Counted from the stretch's first letter, positions 10,000-20,383 are shown. The stretch is DNA of 64,000 bases from an uncultured Alphaproteobacteria bacterium (GCA_902570265.1 CACFXF010000003.1:62001-126000); one strand, 5' to 3'. Made by a program: numbers and translations. The notes: generated from the letters alone by a model not told the origin.

Positions 10000-10683
10000 T
10001 TAAAGATATGTATAATTACTTGATGAAGATCCTTCATTATAAAATGGTACTCTTTCTTTAATGTTTCCATTTTTAATGATGAAATTTACTTCTTTTAAAA
10101 CTATCCTTGTGATTATGGGAAGATCAAAATCTTCTGTTTTTTTGATTTCTATCCATTGCAAATGACTTAATTCTGAAGATGCTTTGGAAAAATCATCTAA
10201 ATTGCAATGTAAGTCTTCAGCAAAACATATAAAAAAACGAGCATCAAATCTTCTTGGTCTGCCAACTGGGGTTATAGCTCGAAAAAAAAATTTTAATTTT
10301 GAGACATCTGGCGCAATATTATTTTTGTAAAAATCATCCCATCCGTGAATCCTTAAATTATTCCAATGATAAGATTCTGCAATTTTCAATCCTGTCTCTT
10401 CCCATAATTCTCTAATCACTGTTGCAGCCAGTGATTCAGAACGCGACATAGAACTTTTTAGTGATAAAAGAGTTTTTTCTTCATCTGGAAGTGGTTTTGA
10501 AAAAGGAACCAAACTATCATTTTTTTCATATGCTCCGCCAGGAAATACAAATTTATTAGGCATAAAAACTGCATCTTTTCCTCTTTGCCCCATTAATATT
10601 TTATACTTGTTATTTTCTTTTCTAACTATAACAATTGTAGCAGCATCTTTAATTTCTTTAGATTTTGAATTATTTTTGTTCAA
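10000..10683 (-). CDS. Nudix hydrolase
   Basis: This 227-residue protein has a Nudix fold with the catalytic box split by an insertion: FPGGAYEKNDS in the first part and VIRELWEETGL about 45 residues later. The REx2EE metal ligands are intact. The insertion is common in a group of alphaproteobacterial and CoA-type (NUDT8/NUDT19-like) hydrolases. It should hydrolyse a nucleoside-diphosphate-linked compound in the cytoplasm; the substrate is unknown. The downstream VGRPRRFDARFFICFAE segment is shared by close alphaproteobacterial relatives. Confidence 0.8.
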   Translation of the reverse strand: MNKNNSKSKEIKDAATIVIVRKENNKYKILMGQRGKDAVFMPNKFVFPGGAYEKNDSLVPFSKPLPDEEKTLLSLKSSMSRSESLAATVIRELWEETGLKIAESYHWNNLRIHGWDDFYKNNIAPDVSKLKFFFRAITPVGRPRRFDARFFICFAEDLHCNLDDFSKASSELSHLQWIEIKKTEDFDLPIITRIVLKEVNFIIKNGNIKERVPFYNEGSSSSNYTYL

Positions 10684-10768
10684 ATCATCTTCCTTGTTTA
10701 ATGAAAATTTTCTATATAAAGTTCCGAATAATTTTAAATTTAATTTTTTTATAAATAAATAAAAGCCT

Positions 10769-11416
10769 ATGATTGAAAAAACTTATAAACAAATTAGAGA
10801 TTTAGATATAAAGTTAAACTTACCTCTTGTTATAGTAGATGCAGATGAAGTAATAGTACATTTTGCAAAACCTTTTATTTTATATCTAAAAGAAAGAGGA
10901 TGGGCATTAAAACTTAATGGATATACACTAAGTAATTCAATAAAAAATATTAAAACAAACAAAATTTTAGAAAATAGAAAATCACAAAAATTAGTAATTG
11001 ATTTCATACAAAAAGAAACTCATAGGCAACCAATTACAGAGGGAGCTTTAAAAACGTTAAATAATATTTCAAAATTTTCCCAAATAATCATTTTAACAAA
11101 TGTTCCTGGATATGCTTACGAGAAAAGGCTTAAAAATTTTAAGGATTTAAATATTTCATATCCGATTATTATGAATCAAGGTCCAAAAGGACTAGCCTTA
11201 AAACAATTATGTAAAGGAATGCAAAAACCAATAATTTTTATTGATGATAATTTGTCACAAATTGAAAGTGCAAAAAAATTTGTGCCAAGTATTTATAGAT
11301 TTCATTTCTCAGGATGTGATCTTGTACGCAAATTTCTACCAAAATCGTTAGCTGCAACCCATAATCCTAAAAGTTGGCAAGAAATAGAAATTTTATGTAA
11401 TAGGTTTCTAATTTAA
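10769..11416 (+). CDS. HAD-like hydrolase of unknown substrate
   Basis: This 215-residue protein shows a minimal HAD pattern: VIVDADEV with the Asp24/Asp26 pair, ILTNVP as motif II (Thr/Ser after a hydrophobic strand), a Lys in the middle, and IIFIDDNLSQI as motif IV with two aspartates. It is therefore probably a phosphatase-like HAD protein acting in the cytoplasm. I do not recognise a named family. The stop overlaps the convergent thioesterase stop by 4 bases. Confidence 0.6.
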   Translation: MIEKTYKQIRDLDIKLNLPLVIVDADEVIVHFAKPFILYLKERGWALKLNGYTLSNSIKNIKTNKILENRKSQKLVIDFIQKETHRQPITEGALKTLNNISKFSQIIILTNVPGYAYEKRLKNFKDLNISYPIIMNQGPKGLALKQLCKGMQKPIIFIDDNLSQIESAKKFVPSIYRFHFSGCDLVRKFLPKSLAATHNPKSWQEIEILCNRFLI

Positions 11417-11847
11417 TCTTTCATTAATGATTTTAGAGGTTCTAATAATTTTGAAGGAATTTTTTTTGGTTTTCTAGTTTTTACATCTACAAAAACATGT
11501 ATAAAAGAAATTCTAGCCGCAGTTTTTTCTTCAAAATTAGAAAAAAGACCTATCTCATAATGGACAGAAGAATTACCTAATTTATTTAATTTTAGACCAG
11601 CCGTGACTAAGTCAGGGAATTTAAGTTCAGAAAAATAAGTACATCTTGTTTCTACTACTAATCCCACAGTTTTACTTGATGGAACATTTAGCGATCCTTT
11701 ATTTATTAACCAGCTATTTACAATAGTATCTGCATATTCGTAAAAAACTGCATTATTCATATGACCATATACATCGCTATCCCTCCAACGAGTTTTTAGT
11801 TCCTCAAAATATAAATAATCTTGTTTGACTGTAGGGACTTGTCTCAT
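11413..11847 (-). CDS. acyl-CoA thioesterase, YbgC/4-hydroxybenzoyl-CoA thioesterase family
   Basis: This 144-residue hotdog-fold protein contains the family signature RWRDSDVYGHMNNAVFYEY, in which the Asp in DVYGHMNN is the catalytic residue of 4HBT/YbgC thioesterases. The remaining strands (TRCTYFSELKFPD, VHYEIGLF, FIHVFVD) are in the expected order. It probably hydrolyses a short or medium acyl-CoA in the cytoplasm. It is a single gene divergent from a phosphoglycolate-phosphatase-like HAD gene. Confidence 0.85.
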   Translation of the reverse strand: MRQVPTVKQDYLYFEELKTRWRDSDVYGHMNNAVFYEYADTIVNSWLINKGSLNVPSSKTVGLVVETRCTYFSELKFPDLVTAGLKLNKLGNSSVHYEIGLFSNFEEKTAARISFIHVFVDVKTRKPKKIPSKLLEPLKSLMKD

Positions 11848-11899
11848 AACTTAAATTTCCTTAAATGTATAAGTCACTAACAGTATAAAGGAACCTATA

Positions 11900-12586
11900 T
11901 TGAGATTTAAAGGACTAATTTTTGATAAGGATGGAACATTATTTCATTTCCAAGAGAGTTGGGGTGACTGGTTAGACGAAGTTTTAGAAATTCTAAGCGG
12001 TGATTCAATTGAAAAAAAGCAAAAAATGGCCTATCTATTAGGCTTTAATTTATCCAGAAAAAAATTTTTAAAAGGAAGTCCTTTTATTGCTGGAACAACC
12101 AAAGAATTTTTATACACAATTGAACCTTTCTCGAAAAAATTAAAAGGAGAAGCATTAGAAAAGTTTATAAATTCAAAATTAATGACACTTACCCCAAAAC
12201 CAGTGGGAGACCTGAGAGCATTATTCTATTATTTAAAATCAAAAGAAATTTTTATAGGTGTAGCAACAAATGATAATGAAACCCCCTGTAGATCCCAATT
12301 AGAAGATGCAAAAATAATCGAATTTTTTGATTTTATAGCAGGCTCTGATAGTGGTTATGGTTTTAAACCTGAAACAGGGCAGCTAGAAGCTTTTTGTAAA
12401 TCTTTGAAATTAAATGTAAGAGATGTTGCTATGGTTGGTGATAGTACTCATGACCTAATTGCTGCAAAAAAAGCTGGAGTACATGCAATTGGAGTTCTTA
12501 CAGGTGTAGCAGAAAAAAAGGAATTAGATCCATATGCAGATATTATTCTAGCATCTATTGAAGATATTCCTAATTATTTAAATTAA
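11900..12586 (+). CDS. HAD phosphatase, phosphoglycolate phosphatase-like
   Basis: This 228-residue HAD hydrolase has intact motifs: IFDKDGTLFHF at the N-terminus with the nucleophile Asp9, VATNDNETPC as motif II, a Lys in GYGFKPETG and VAMVGDSTHDLIAAKKAG as motif IV. These place it with Gph/phosphoglycolate-type phosphatases. The start is taken as the TTG at 11900 because the catalytic motif begins only seven residues later. It lies just upstream of the MttB-like gene on the same strand (about 60 bases), which may be chance. Confidence 0.75.
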   Translation: MRFKGLIFDKDGTLFHFQESWGDWLDEVLEILSGDSIEKKQKMAYLLGFNLSRKKFLKGSPFIAGTTKEFLYTIEPFSKKLKGEALEKFINSKLMTLTPKPVGDLRALFYYLKSKEIFIGVATNDNETPCRSQLEDAKIIEFFDFIAGSDSGYGFKPETGQLEAFCKSLKLNVRDVAMVGDSTHDLIAAKKAGVHAIGVLTGVAEKKELDPYADIILASIEDIPNYLN

Positions 12587-12650
12587 TTTGTAGATAATTT
12601 TCTTTACTTATTTTTTTTCTTAGTTTTTATTAAATAAAAAGTTGGTTACT

Positions 12651-14207
12651 ATGAAAGAAATGAGAAAGTCTAGATCAGGTGGACGCTCTGGCAATAAAAG
12701 AAGAGAAAATAGTTTTTCTATTTCTCAAACTCCCTGGTCACTACCTATTAATAATGATAATTTCATTGAACCTATACCATTGGAAGGTATTGAAAAAATT
12801 CATAATACAGCCATGCGAATTTTAGAGGATATAGGAATTGAATTTATTAATAGTGAAGCCAAATCTATTCTCAAGAAAGCAGGATGTAAGGTAGACCCTA
12901 ATTCTGACAATGTTAAGATGGATCGAAATTGGGTCATGGAAATGATAAAAAATGCACCTAATGAATTTGAAATCATACCTAGGAATAAAAAACATAAAGT
13001 AGTCATTGGTGGACGTCACATGACATTTGTTAATGTTTCTTCTCCACCCAACGTGATGGATTTAGACCGAGGCAGAAGACCTGGTGATTTTGAAAGTTTT
13101 AGAGACCTCCTTAAACTAACGCAATACTTTAATTGTATACATGTAGCAGGAGGCTATCCTGTAGAACCAATCGATGTACATTCCTCAATAAGACATCTTA
13201 AATGCATATATGAAAAGTTAATATTGACTGATAAAGTGTGTCATGCCTATTCACTAGGTTCAGAAAGAGTTGAAGACGCTATTGAAATGGTTAGAATAGC
13301 CAGCGGTCATGATGATGATGAATTTAAAAAAGAAGCCCGAATATATACTAATATTAACTCATCTTCACCCCTAAAACATGACTGGCCGATGCTTGATGGA
13401 GCAATGCGTTTTTCAAGAAAAAATCAGCCTGTTATTGTTACACCATTTACCTTAGCTGGTGCTATGGCACCGGTTACTATAGTAGGAGCTGTTGCACAAT
13501 CAATAGCTGAGGGATTAGCCGCAATTGCATTATTACAGTATATCAATCCTGGTTGTCCTGTTGTTTTAGGTACTTTCACTTCTAATGTAGATATGAAATC
13601 CGGAGCACCTGCATTTGGGACACCGGAGTATGTTCGTGCAACTCAAATAACAGGACAAATGGCACGATATTATAATTTACCTCTTAGATCATCTAATGCA
13701 TGTGCTGCAAATGCACCTGATGGTCAAGCTATGTGGGAAAGCTTAAATAGCCTATGGGCGTCAGCAACTTCGGGTACAAATCTAGTTTATCACAGTGCAG
13801 GTTGGTTAGAGGGTGGATTAATAGCTTCTTACGAGAAATTTGTAATGGATTGTGAAGTTTTACAACAATTCAAAAGATATTTTGAACCGGATTTGTGTAA
13901 TTTTTCGGAAGATGATTTAGCATTTGGAGCGGTATCAGAGGTTGGTCCAACAGGTCATTTTTTTGGATGCCAGCATACTCAAGAAAGATACTCAGATGCT
14001 TTTTATTCGCCTTTTTTGTCAGATTGGAGAAACTTTGAAGCTTGGAATGAGGCAGGAGCTGAATGGACGCATAAAAAAGCAAATAAAATATGGAAGAGAA
14101 TACTAGATGATTTTGAACCTCCTCCAATTGACCAAGGTATCAAAGAAGAACTCAATGAGTTTGTTGAAAGAAGAATAAAAGAAGGAGGAGCACCAACAGA
14201 CTTCTAA
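12651..14207 (+). CDS. trimethylamine methyltransferase (MttB) family protein, non-pyrrolysine
   Basis: This protein of about 518 residues belongs to the MttB superfamily, whose members move a methyl group from a methylated amine or betaine to a corrinoid protein. The N-terminal LEGIEKIHNTAMRILEDIGIEF, cut here as IEKIHNTAMRILEDIGI, and the glycine-rich core TPFTLAGAMAPVTIVG are characteristic. The frame has no internal amber codon, so it is of the bacterial non-Pyl type (compare glycine betaine methyltransferase MtgB). No corrinoid-binding partner lies in the window. ATG 12651 is preferred over the in-frame TTG at 12642. The substrate cannot be read from the sequence. Confidence 0.8.
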   Translation: MKEMRKSRSGGRSGNKRRENSFSISQTPWSLPINNDNFIEPIPLEGIEKIHNTAMRILEDIGIEFINSEAKSILKKAGCKVDPNSDNVKMDRNWVMEMIKNAPNEFEIIPRNKKHKVVIGGRHMTFVNVSSPPNVMDLDRGRRPGDFESFRDLLKLTQYFNCIHVAGGYPVEPIDVHSSIRHLKCIYEKLILTDKVCHAYSLGSERVEDAIEMVRIASGHDDDEFKKEARIYTNINSSSPLKHDWPMLDGAMRFSRKNQPVIVTPFTLAGAMAPVTIVGAVAQSIAEGLAAIALLQYINPGCPVVLGTFTSNVDMKSGAPAFGTPEYVRATQITGQMARYYNLPLRSSNACAANAPDGQAMWESLNSLWASATSGTNLVYHSAGWLEGGLIASYEKFVMDCEVLQQFKRYFEPDLCNFSEDDLAFGAVSEVGPTGHFFGCQHTQERYSDAFYSPFLSDWRNFEAWNEAGAEWTHKKANKIWKRILDDFEPPPIDQGIKEELNEFVERRIKEGGAPTDF

Positions 14208-14221
14208 ATTATTTTAATTTA

Positions 14222-15652
14222 TTAATCTATTTTAGTTAACAAACTATCGAGTGATTGTTTTGCATCTCCATAAAACATTCTTGTGTTTTCTTTAAAAAAG
14301 AGTGGATTTTGAATTCCAGAATATCCAGTTCCTTGACCTCTTTTTGAAACTATAACATTTTTTGATTTCCAAACTTCAAGAACAGGCATTCCTGCAATAG
14401 GACTATTAGGGTCATCTTGTGCTGCTGGATTTACTATATCATTAGATCCTATAACAATAACAACATCTGTATCAGGAAAATCATCATTTATTTCGTCCAT
14501 TTCTAGAACTATGTCATAGGGTACTTTTGCTTCAGCCAACAAAACATTCATATGTCCTGGAAGCCTGCCAGCTACAGGATGAATACCAAATCTCACTTTT
14601 TTGGATTTTGCTCTTAATCTTCTAGTTAATTCAGAAACTGTTTGTTGTGCTTGAGCTACAGCCATTCCATATCCAGGTACTATTATAATTTGATCTGCAT
14701 CATTTAATAATGAAGCAACACCATCTGCATCTATTGCAATTTGTTCTCCATCAATTTCAGTTTCTGTCTGAACTTGCGATCCAAAGCCACCTAAAATTAC
14801 ACTTATAAAATGCCTATTCATCGCTTTACACATTATATAACTTAATATTGCTCCTGAAGATCCAACCAAAGCGCCTGTTACAATTAACAAGTCATTTCCT
14901 AAAGTAAAACCTATGGCAGCAGCAGCCCATCCAGAATAAGAATTTAACATAGAGACAACAACTGGCATGTCAGCGCCACCAATACCCATTATCAAGTGCC
15001 AACCAATAAAACCAGCTAAAATAGACATTATAATAATTGTCCAAATGCCTGACCCGTTAAAATATAAAAGTCCCAATAATATTGAAATTACCAAAGCAAC
15101 CAAATTAAGACCGTGCCCACCTGGTAGTTTATAAACTTTACCATCAATTTTTCCTGATAATTTACCAAATGCTACTACAGAACCAGTAAAGGTAATAGCG
15201 CCAATAAAAACTCCAAGGAATATCTCTACAGCCATTATTGAAATCTCTGCAGAATCTTTAGATGCTATTTTTTTCGTGAATCCACTCAACTCATTTATAT
15301 TACCAGTAAAACTCTCAACAAAAGATAATTCAAGTTGAGCATTAATTCCTATAAAAACTGCCGCTAGACCAACAAAACTGTGGAGGGCAGCAACAAGCTG
15401 AGGCATTTCGGTCATTTCAACTTTTTGTGCAACATAATAACCGATTACAGAACCAATAATGATCATGGGAAAAAGTAACCAAAAATTCCCAGAACTACCT
15501 CCAAAAACAGTAAAAAAAACAGATAAGCCCATACCGGCGATACCAAACCAAACAGCCCTTTTTGCTTTCTCTTGGTTGCTTAAACCACCTAATGACAATA
15601 TAAATAATACACTTGCCGAAATATATGCTGCAGATACTAATCCATATTCCAT
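14222..15652 (-). CDS. pntB: NAD(P) transhydrogenase subunit beta
   Basis: This 476-residue protein is the beta subunit of proton-translocating nicotinamide nucleotide transhydrogenase. An N-terminal block of about eight membrane helices is followed by the NADP(H)-binding domain with [34 protein letters not shown] and the ending [18 protein letters not shown]. It uses the proton-motive force to make NADPH from NADH in the cytoplasmic membrane. It starts 15 bases after the pntA stop. It converges on the MttB-family gene with 14 bases between stops. Confidence 0.95.
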   Translation of the reverse strand: MEYGLVSAAYISASVLFILSLGGLSNQEKAKRAVWFGIAGMGLSVFFTVFGGSSGNFWLLFPMIIIGSVIGYYVAQKVEMTEMPQLVAALHSFVGLAAVFIGINAQLELSFVESFTGNINELSGFTKKIASKDSAEISIMAVEIFLGVFIGAITFTGSVVAFGKLSGKIDGKVYKLPGGHGLNLVALVISILLGLLYFNGSGIWTIIIMSILAGFIGWHLIMGIGGADMPVVVSMLNSYSGWAAAAIGFTLGNDLLIVTGALVGSSGAILSYIMCKAMNRHFISVILGGFGSQVQTETEIDGEQIAIDADGVASLLNDADQIIIVPGYGMAVAQAQQTVSELTRRLRAKSKKVRFGIHPVAGRLPGHMNVLLAEAKVPYDIVLEMDEINDDFPDTDVVIVIGSNDIVNPAAQDDPNSPIAGMPVLEVWKSKNVIVSKRGQGTGYSGIQNPLFFKENTRMFYGDAKQSLDSLLTKID

Positions 15653-15667
15653 AGGAATGTCCTCTAA

Positions 15668-17233
15668 TTAAGATTTCTGAAACATTGCTAACATACGTCT
15701 TGTAACCAAGAAACCGCCAACTATGTTAATGGTTGAGATCAGTACTGAAATAGCTGCAAGTATGATTGCTATCCAACTTTCAGATGTCATTTGCAAAACT
15801 GCACCTATAATTATAATGCCTGATATTGCGTTAGTAACAGCCATAAGTGGTGTATGCAAAGCATGACTTACATTCCAAATGACTTGAAAACCAACAAAAC
15901 ACGCCAAGGCAAAAACAATCATGTGCTGCATAAACTCCGAAGGAGCATAGTTTCCAATTACAAACATAAATAGCCCGCCAATACATAATAAAATAGTTTG
16001 TTGGATTGTATTTTTTCTAAAAGCTTCAACTTCTTCTGCTTTAATATCCTCAGGAGTTTTTTCAACGGGTTTTGGAGCTTGCTTAGCTATAGCCTGAACT
16101 TTTGGAGGAGGCGGAGGAAAAGTAATTTCTCCGTTATGAGTAACGGTGCTTCCTCTTATGACGTCATCCTTCATATTGATGTTAATCTTACCATCTTTCT
16201 TTGGAGTTAAATCATCAATCATATGCCTAATATTTGTTGCATAAAGAGTTGAAGACTGAGAAGCCATTCTACTTGGAAAATCTGTATAACCGACAATAGT
16301 TACATTATTTTTTGTAACTATCTTATCGCCAGGTTTAGTTAAATCACAGTTACCACCTTTTTCAGCGGCCAAATCTACTATCACTGATCCTGGTTTCATT
16401 TTATCAACGAATTCTTTTAACCACAACTTAGGAGCATCCATTCCAGGTATTAGTGCCGTTGTAATAACAATATCTACTTCTTCTGCTTGTTTTCTAAAAC
16501 ATTCTAATTGTTTTTCTCTAAACTCTGGACTTGATGGAGCTGCATAACCACCTGTTTCAGATCCATCTGCACCCTCATCAAAGTCAAGCATTAGAAATTC
16601 AGCACCCATACTTTCAATTTGCTCTGCTACTTCAGGTCTAACATCAAAAGCCCTAACAATAGCACCTAAACTTACAGATGTTCCAATGGCAGCTAACCCA
16701 GCAACTCCAGCGCCAATTACCAAAACTTTAGCCGGTGGAACTTTTCCAGCAGCTGTTATCTGGCCAGTTAGAAATCTATCAAAATTATTTGTAGCTTCTA
16801 CAACTGCCCTATAACCAGCAATATTAGACATAGATGATAATGCATCCATTTTTTGAGCACGACTTATTCTAGGAACCATATCCATGGCAATAGAAGTAAC
16901 ACCTTTTTTTTGTAAATTTTCTAATAAAGAACTATTTTGAGCAGGCCAAATAAAACTAATTAAAACTTGTTTTTTTTGAAGTTTACTTTGCTCAATTTTG
17001 CTGGGTGCATTAACTTTTGCTATAACATCAGCTTCTTTGAAAATACCAGAAGATGATTTTAAGATTTTACAACCAGATGCCTTGTAATCTTTATCAGAAA
17101 ACCGAGCTCTATCTCCGGCACCTGATTGTATGATTACTTCATGACCTAATTTTATCAAAAATTTTGCAGATTCAGGCGTTATGGCTACGCGGTTTTCATT
17201 TTCACTTGTTTCTTTAATAGTTGCTATAATCAT
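15668..17233 (-). CDS. pntA: NAD(P) transhydrogenase subunit alpha (single-chain form)
   Basis: This is PntA as one chain of about 521 residues, like E. coli and unlike the split PntAA/PntAB of several alphaproteobacteria. The N-terminal NAD-binding domain contains [30 protein letters not shown] and [18 protein letters not shown] proline/alanine linker ([17 protein letters not shown]) leads to four C-terminal membrane helices. I start at ATG 17233 because MIIATIKE is the usual N-terminus; the in-frame extension to 17305 has no family similarity. Forms an operon with pntB. Confidence 0.93.
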   Translation of the reverse strand: MIIATIKETSENENRVAITPESAKFLIKLGHEVIIQSGAGDRARFSDKDYKASGCKILKSSSGIFKEADVIAKVNAPSKIEQSKLQKKQVLISFIWPAQNSSLLENLQKKGVTSIAMDMVPRISRAQKMDALSSMSNIAGYRAVVEATNNFDRFLTGQITAAGKVPPAKVLVIGAGVAGLAAIGTSVSLGAIVRAFDVRPEVAEQIESMGAEFLMLDFDEGADGSETGGYAAPSSPEFREKQLECFRKQAEEVDIVITTALIPGMDAPKLWLKEFVDKMKPGSVIVDLAAEKGGNCDLTKPGDKIVTKNNVTIVGYTDFPSRMASQSSTLYATNIRHMIDDLTPKKDGKININMKDDVIRGSTVTHNGEITFPPPPPKVQAIAKQAPKPVEKTPEDIKAEEVEAFRKNTIQQTILLCIGGLFMFVIGNYAPSEFMQHMIVFALACFVGFQVIWNVSHALHTPLMAVTNAISGIIIIGAVLQMTSESWIAIILAAISVLISTINIVGGFLVTRRMLAMFQKS

Positions 17234-17392
17234 GGTTTTTTTATTCTGATTAATGGAAAGAAAATATGCATTCGTGTTAAATAATATAAACAACAGGGAA
17301 TTCAAGTAAAAATTACAATATATTCTATAGAATTAATAATTAAAAAAAAATTAATGAAAACTTGTCAATACTAAGAGGTTTTAATTGAATAA

Positions 17393-18178
17393 TTAATTTT
17401 CAGGTTTTTGTGCAAGAAAATGATGAGGACAGTGTTCACCAGTATCTAAAACTCTAATCATAGCCTTCCAAGTTTTAATTTGATCTTCAATAAAGTTATT
17501 TGAAGTAATCTCCTCATAAGACTTTCTAGCTGGACCTGATAATATTTGTAATTCTTTTCTAGCTTCTTCTTTATACCATTTGTTCCTATTATTTTTTTTT
17601 ATAGAAACAAACCCACTTTTCTTTAATGCATTATGATATAATGATGGAGATCCCATTCCAAAACCTAAATCTTCCAGTTTCAAGTAATATTCCATCTCTT
17701 TTGATGGTTTCTGATCATGAGAAATTAACCAGTCTGAAAAGACAAAAAATCCTCCTGGTTTTAATACTTTAAAAACTTGAGAAAAAATTTTTTCTTTATC
17801 AGGAATATGTACAAAAGAATCTTTTGAAAAAACTATATCAAAGCAGTTATCTTCAAAGGGTAAATTTGACTTACCAATAAGAAGAATTTCAATGTTATCT
17901 TTTAATCGATTTTTTACTACTCTTTTAATAGCAGAATTCACTACATCTTCTTCTACATCTACGCCTATGACTTCTTTTGCACCATAATCTTTCACTAAAC
18001 TTACTGTTATACCACCTGCACCACATCCAACATCTAATATTTTTTTTTCAGTAAGATCTAAACCATTTAATAACCTATTAATTTCTTTTTTGCCACCAGG
18101 TGACATATATCCGTCACCCCATAGTTTCTCTAGAAAAGAGATGTGTGTAATATCATAATGAATTTCATCTTTACTCAA
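17393..18178 (-). CDS. SAM-dependent methyltransferase, phosphoethanolamine/sarcosine N-methyltransferase-like
   Basis: This 261-residue class I methyltransferase has motif I ILDVGCGAGGITVSL, the acidic VIGVDVEEDVV and motif IV FDIVFSKDSFVHI. The N-terminal FLEKLWGDGYMSPGG is typical of phosphoethanolamine N-methyltransferase and sarcosine/dimethylglycine methyltransferase relatives, which build choline- or betaine-type compounds. It is therefore a plausible maker of methylated amines in the cytoplasm, but the substrate is inferred from family resemblance only. It is divergent from the GYD-domain gene. Confidence 0.7.
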   Translation of the reverse strand: MSKDEIHYDITHISFLEKLWGDGYMSPGGKKEINRLLNGLDLTEKKILDVGCGAGGITVSLVKDYGAKEVIGVDVEEDVVNSAIKRVVKNRLKDNIEILLIGKSNLPFEDNCFDIVFSKDSFVHIPDKEKIFSQVFKVLKPGGFFVFSDWLISHDQKPSKEMEYYLKLEDLGFGMGSPSLYHNALKKSGFVSIKKNNRNKWYKEEARKELQILSGPARKSYEEITSNNFIEDQIKTWKAMIRVLDTGEHCPHHFLAQKPEN

Positions 18179-18291
18179 GGTTAATTATCCTTTTTTTAAA
18201 AATCCAGTTGAAAAAAAAAGAAATGTAAAACAAAATTAATTTAATCCTAACATAAGATTGAGATGATCATATCAAAAAGAAAGGAAAATGT

Positions 18292-18642
18292 ATGTATAAA
18301 TATATCATGATTGGAAAGCTAAGTATTGAATTTAGCTCTTCTATGGTTGGGAAACCACAAAATCGTACTGAAATAGTAACGCCCTTTTTTGAAAATCTTG
18401 GGGGTAAATTACTCCAAATGCTTTACATCAATCACCCAGAAATGAATGCCATAGCTTTTATTGAAGCTCCAAATGATGAAGCGGTGGCTTCAATGACAGG
18501 TATTATTAAAGCTAGTGGAAATTTTGATGATCTAAATTGGTATAGAGCTTTTGATGCTGAGGAATTACAAAAAATTTATGAATTTGCATCAAATAAAATG
18601 AATGAGTATGTATCTGCAAAAGCATTTTCGGAAGATTTATAA
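18292..18642 (+). CDS. small GYD-domain-like protein
   Basis: This 116-residue soluble protein has an alpha/beta pattern with MYKYIMIGKL, LGGKLLQMLYINHPEMNAIAFIEAPND and a helical C-terminus. The central part resembles the GYD domain, a ferredoxin-like fold usually forming dimers. No catalytic motif is evident. AAGGAAAA precedes the start. The gene overlaps the next small gene by one base (TAATG), so the two are co-translated. Confidence 0.5.
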   Translation: MYKYIMIGKLSIEFSSSMVGKPQNRTEIVTPFFENLGGKLLQMLYINHPEMNAIAFIEAPNDEAVASMTGIIKASGNFDDLNWYRAFDAEELQKIYEFASNKMNEYVSAKAFSEDL

Positions 18643-18896
18643 TGTATGCAAGAGTTATAAATTTCACTTTACTAGCACCTTCACTTTGGACAGTTATTCA
18701 AACTACTACATCAATTGAAACGGCTAAAGGTCATACTATACTTTTATTTAAATCTTCAGAGAATGCAGGAGTAGTTGTAGAATTATTTGCAGATATAAAA
18801 ATGGCTGGAAAAGAATTAAAAACTTTGGAAATACTTCAAAAGTTTAAAGAACAAGCTATGGCAAAAGTGAGCGTATTAGAGGGAAAACAACAATAA
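18642..18896 (+). CDS. small DUF3303-like protein
   Basis: This 84-residue protein has a beta-alpha-beta-beta-alpha-like pattern (MYARVINFTLLAPSLWTVIQ, GHTILLFKSSENAGVVVELF, then a long helix). It resembles dimeric alpha/beta-barrel proteins of the DUF3303 kind. It is translationally coupled to the preceding GYD-like gene through a TAATG overlap. Function is unknown; the pairing suggests a heterodimer. Confidence 0.45.
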   Translation: MYARVINFTLLAPSLWTVIQTTTSIETAKGHTILLFKSSENAGVVVELFADIKMAGKELKTLEILQKFKEQAMAKVSVLEGKQQ

Positions 18897-18901
18897 AATA
18901 T

Positions 18902-20383
18902 TTAAAAACTATATTCACTAGAAAGCATTATAACATCTTGACTTTTATATGGGTAAAGTGTGTCAGTAATCTTTTCAGCATCATATTTTACATATCTTGC
19001 TATTAAGGTTAAACCATCTCTTGGCTTATAACTAGTTGCTAGACTACTTATGGTACTGCTTTCCCCAGTCAACCTACTTATATTGGCGTTAATACTTAAC
19101 AAATCATTCATCCCAGACCATCTAGCTTGAACTGAATGTCCTAAAGTTTGTTTAGCTATAGTCAAATCTTCGTCATAATTATCAATTATTTTAAAATTAC
19201 CCTCATAGCCTATTACTAAGTTATTAATACCACTATAATCGAAACCAAAACCAAATAGGTTTTGGTTTTTTTTCAAACCAGTTGGAAGATCATCTGGGTT
19301 CACTATAAAAACTGACGCCCCACTTATATTTGCTCCCTCATATTTTATCAAAAAATCACCACGGGCAAGGTTACCATTAAACCCAATCATTCTAATCCTA
19401 TCATATCCAAAATTTAGTTGGCTCAGTAAAGGTGTAGATTTAATATTTTTTAAGATTCTCTGATTTTGGTTTTCATCAGATAAAATAAATGAAACATCAC
19501 CTCCATTAAATGAATAATTAATATTTGCAAAAAATTCTATCTCATTACTTGGTTTAAGATAATTAACCGTATATGGACTTCCACCTAAATTAACAAGGTT
19601 TTGTAAATATGGAATTGTAGGATCAAAACTTCCACCTTTTTCACCCATTAAATTACCGCCAGCACTGCTTGTTAAAACTAATTCTACTTTAACATCTGAA
19701 ATGGGAAAGTTTAATAAAATACCTGGAACTTGCTGTCTAAATTCCGATAATTCTCCCTGACCAGGAATTGACAAATCTCTTGGGTTAATAGTATCAGTTA
19801 TTGAAAGATTATCTAACTGTCCTCTAGCTATAATTTGATTTCCAATTCTTACCCAAATCTTGGAAGATGGATAGTAATCTAAATAGAAATCTTTTATATT
19901 AAATTTTGTAGTATTCTTATCAGTTTGATATTTATTATTTTCCCATTTCCCCCAGTAATAACGAGCACTAGCTCCTATCTTATAATGTAATTGAGATGAG
20001 TATTGACCTTTATAATTAAGATTGAGGATAGTCTCTACTCTTTCTACCCCAGACTTATTTCTACTAAATATAACTCCTGGATTTTGTATACCATAAACGA
20101 AATTTTGAATTATATTTCCTGAGAATCTCTCTATTAAAATTGAGGGTTTAGTTAAATTATTTTTGTCTAAATCTGAAAGGTTACTAGAATCTTCTAAAAT
20201 TAAATTATCAGTTTTTTCTAAATCTAATTCTAGCTGATCAAAAGATGAATCTTCTAGTAAATCAAAGTCATCAGATTCTAAATCAAAATCATCCTCTTGA
20301 GAATATGATATTGATGCATTAAGAATTACTAAAATTACAAAAAAAAGCCTGGAAGTTATCTTAAAAACATAATTATAGCCCAC
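18902..20383 (-). CDS. outer-membrane beta-barrel protein of an RND/LolA-like cluster
   Basis: This 493-residue protein has a signal peptide (about residues 8-28), an acidic low-complexity stretch with repeated DDFDLE/DDFDLL blocks up to about residue 70, then amphipathic strands ending in MLSSEYSF with a terminal phenylalanine. That ending is the usual mark of an outer-membrane barrel. It overlaps the LolA-like gene by 11 bases and follows the RND exporter, so it probably forms the outer-membrane part of one export system. Barrels of this kind often carry a DUF1302-like label; I cannot assign a substrate. Confidence 0.7.
   Translation of the reverse strand: MGYNYVFKITSRLFFVILVILNASISYSQEDDFDLESDDFDLLEDSSFDQLELDLEKTDNLILEDSSNLSDLDKNNLTKPSILIERFSGNIIQNFVYGIQNPGVIFSRNKSGVERVETILNLNYKGQYSSQLHYKIGASARYYWGKWENNKYQTDKNTTKFNIKDFYLDYYPSSKIWVRIGNQIIARGQLDNLSITDTINPRDLSIPGQGELSEFRQQVPGILLNFPISDVKVELVLTSSAGGNLMGEKGGSFDPTIPYLQNLVNLGGSPYTVNYLKPSNEIEFFANINYSFNGGDVSFILSDENQNQRILKNIKSTPLLSQLNFGYDRIRMIGFNGNLARGDFLIKYEGANISGASVFIVNPDDLPTGLKKNQNLFGFGFDYSGINNLVIGYEGNFKIIDNYDEDLTIAKQTLGHSVQARWSGMNDLLSINANISRLTGESSTISSLATSYKPRDGLTLIARYVKYDAEKITDTLYPYKSQDVIMLSSEYSF

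Noticed and set aside
12651-14207. Pyrrolysine-containing trimethylamine methyltransferase.
   Set aside because: The frame has no internal TAG codon, so it is a non-Pyl member of the family.
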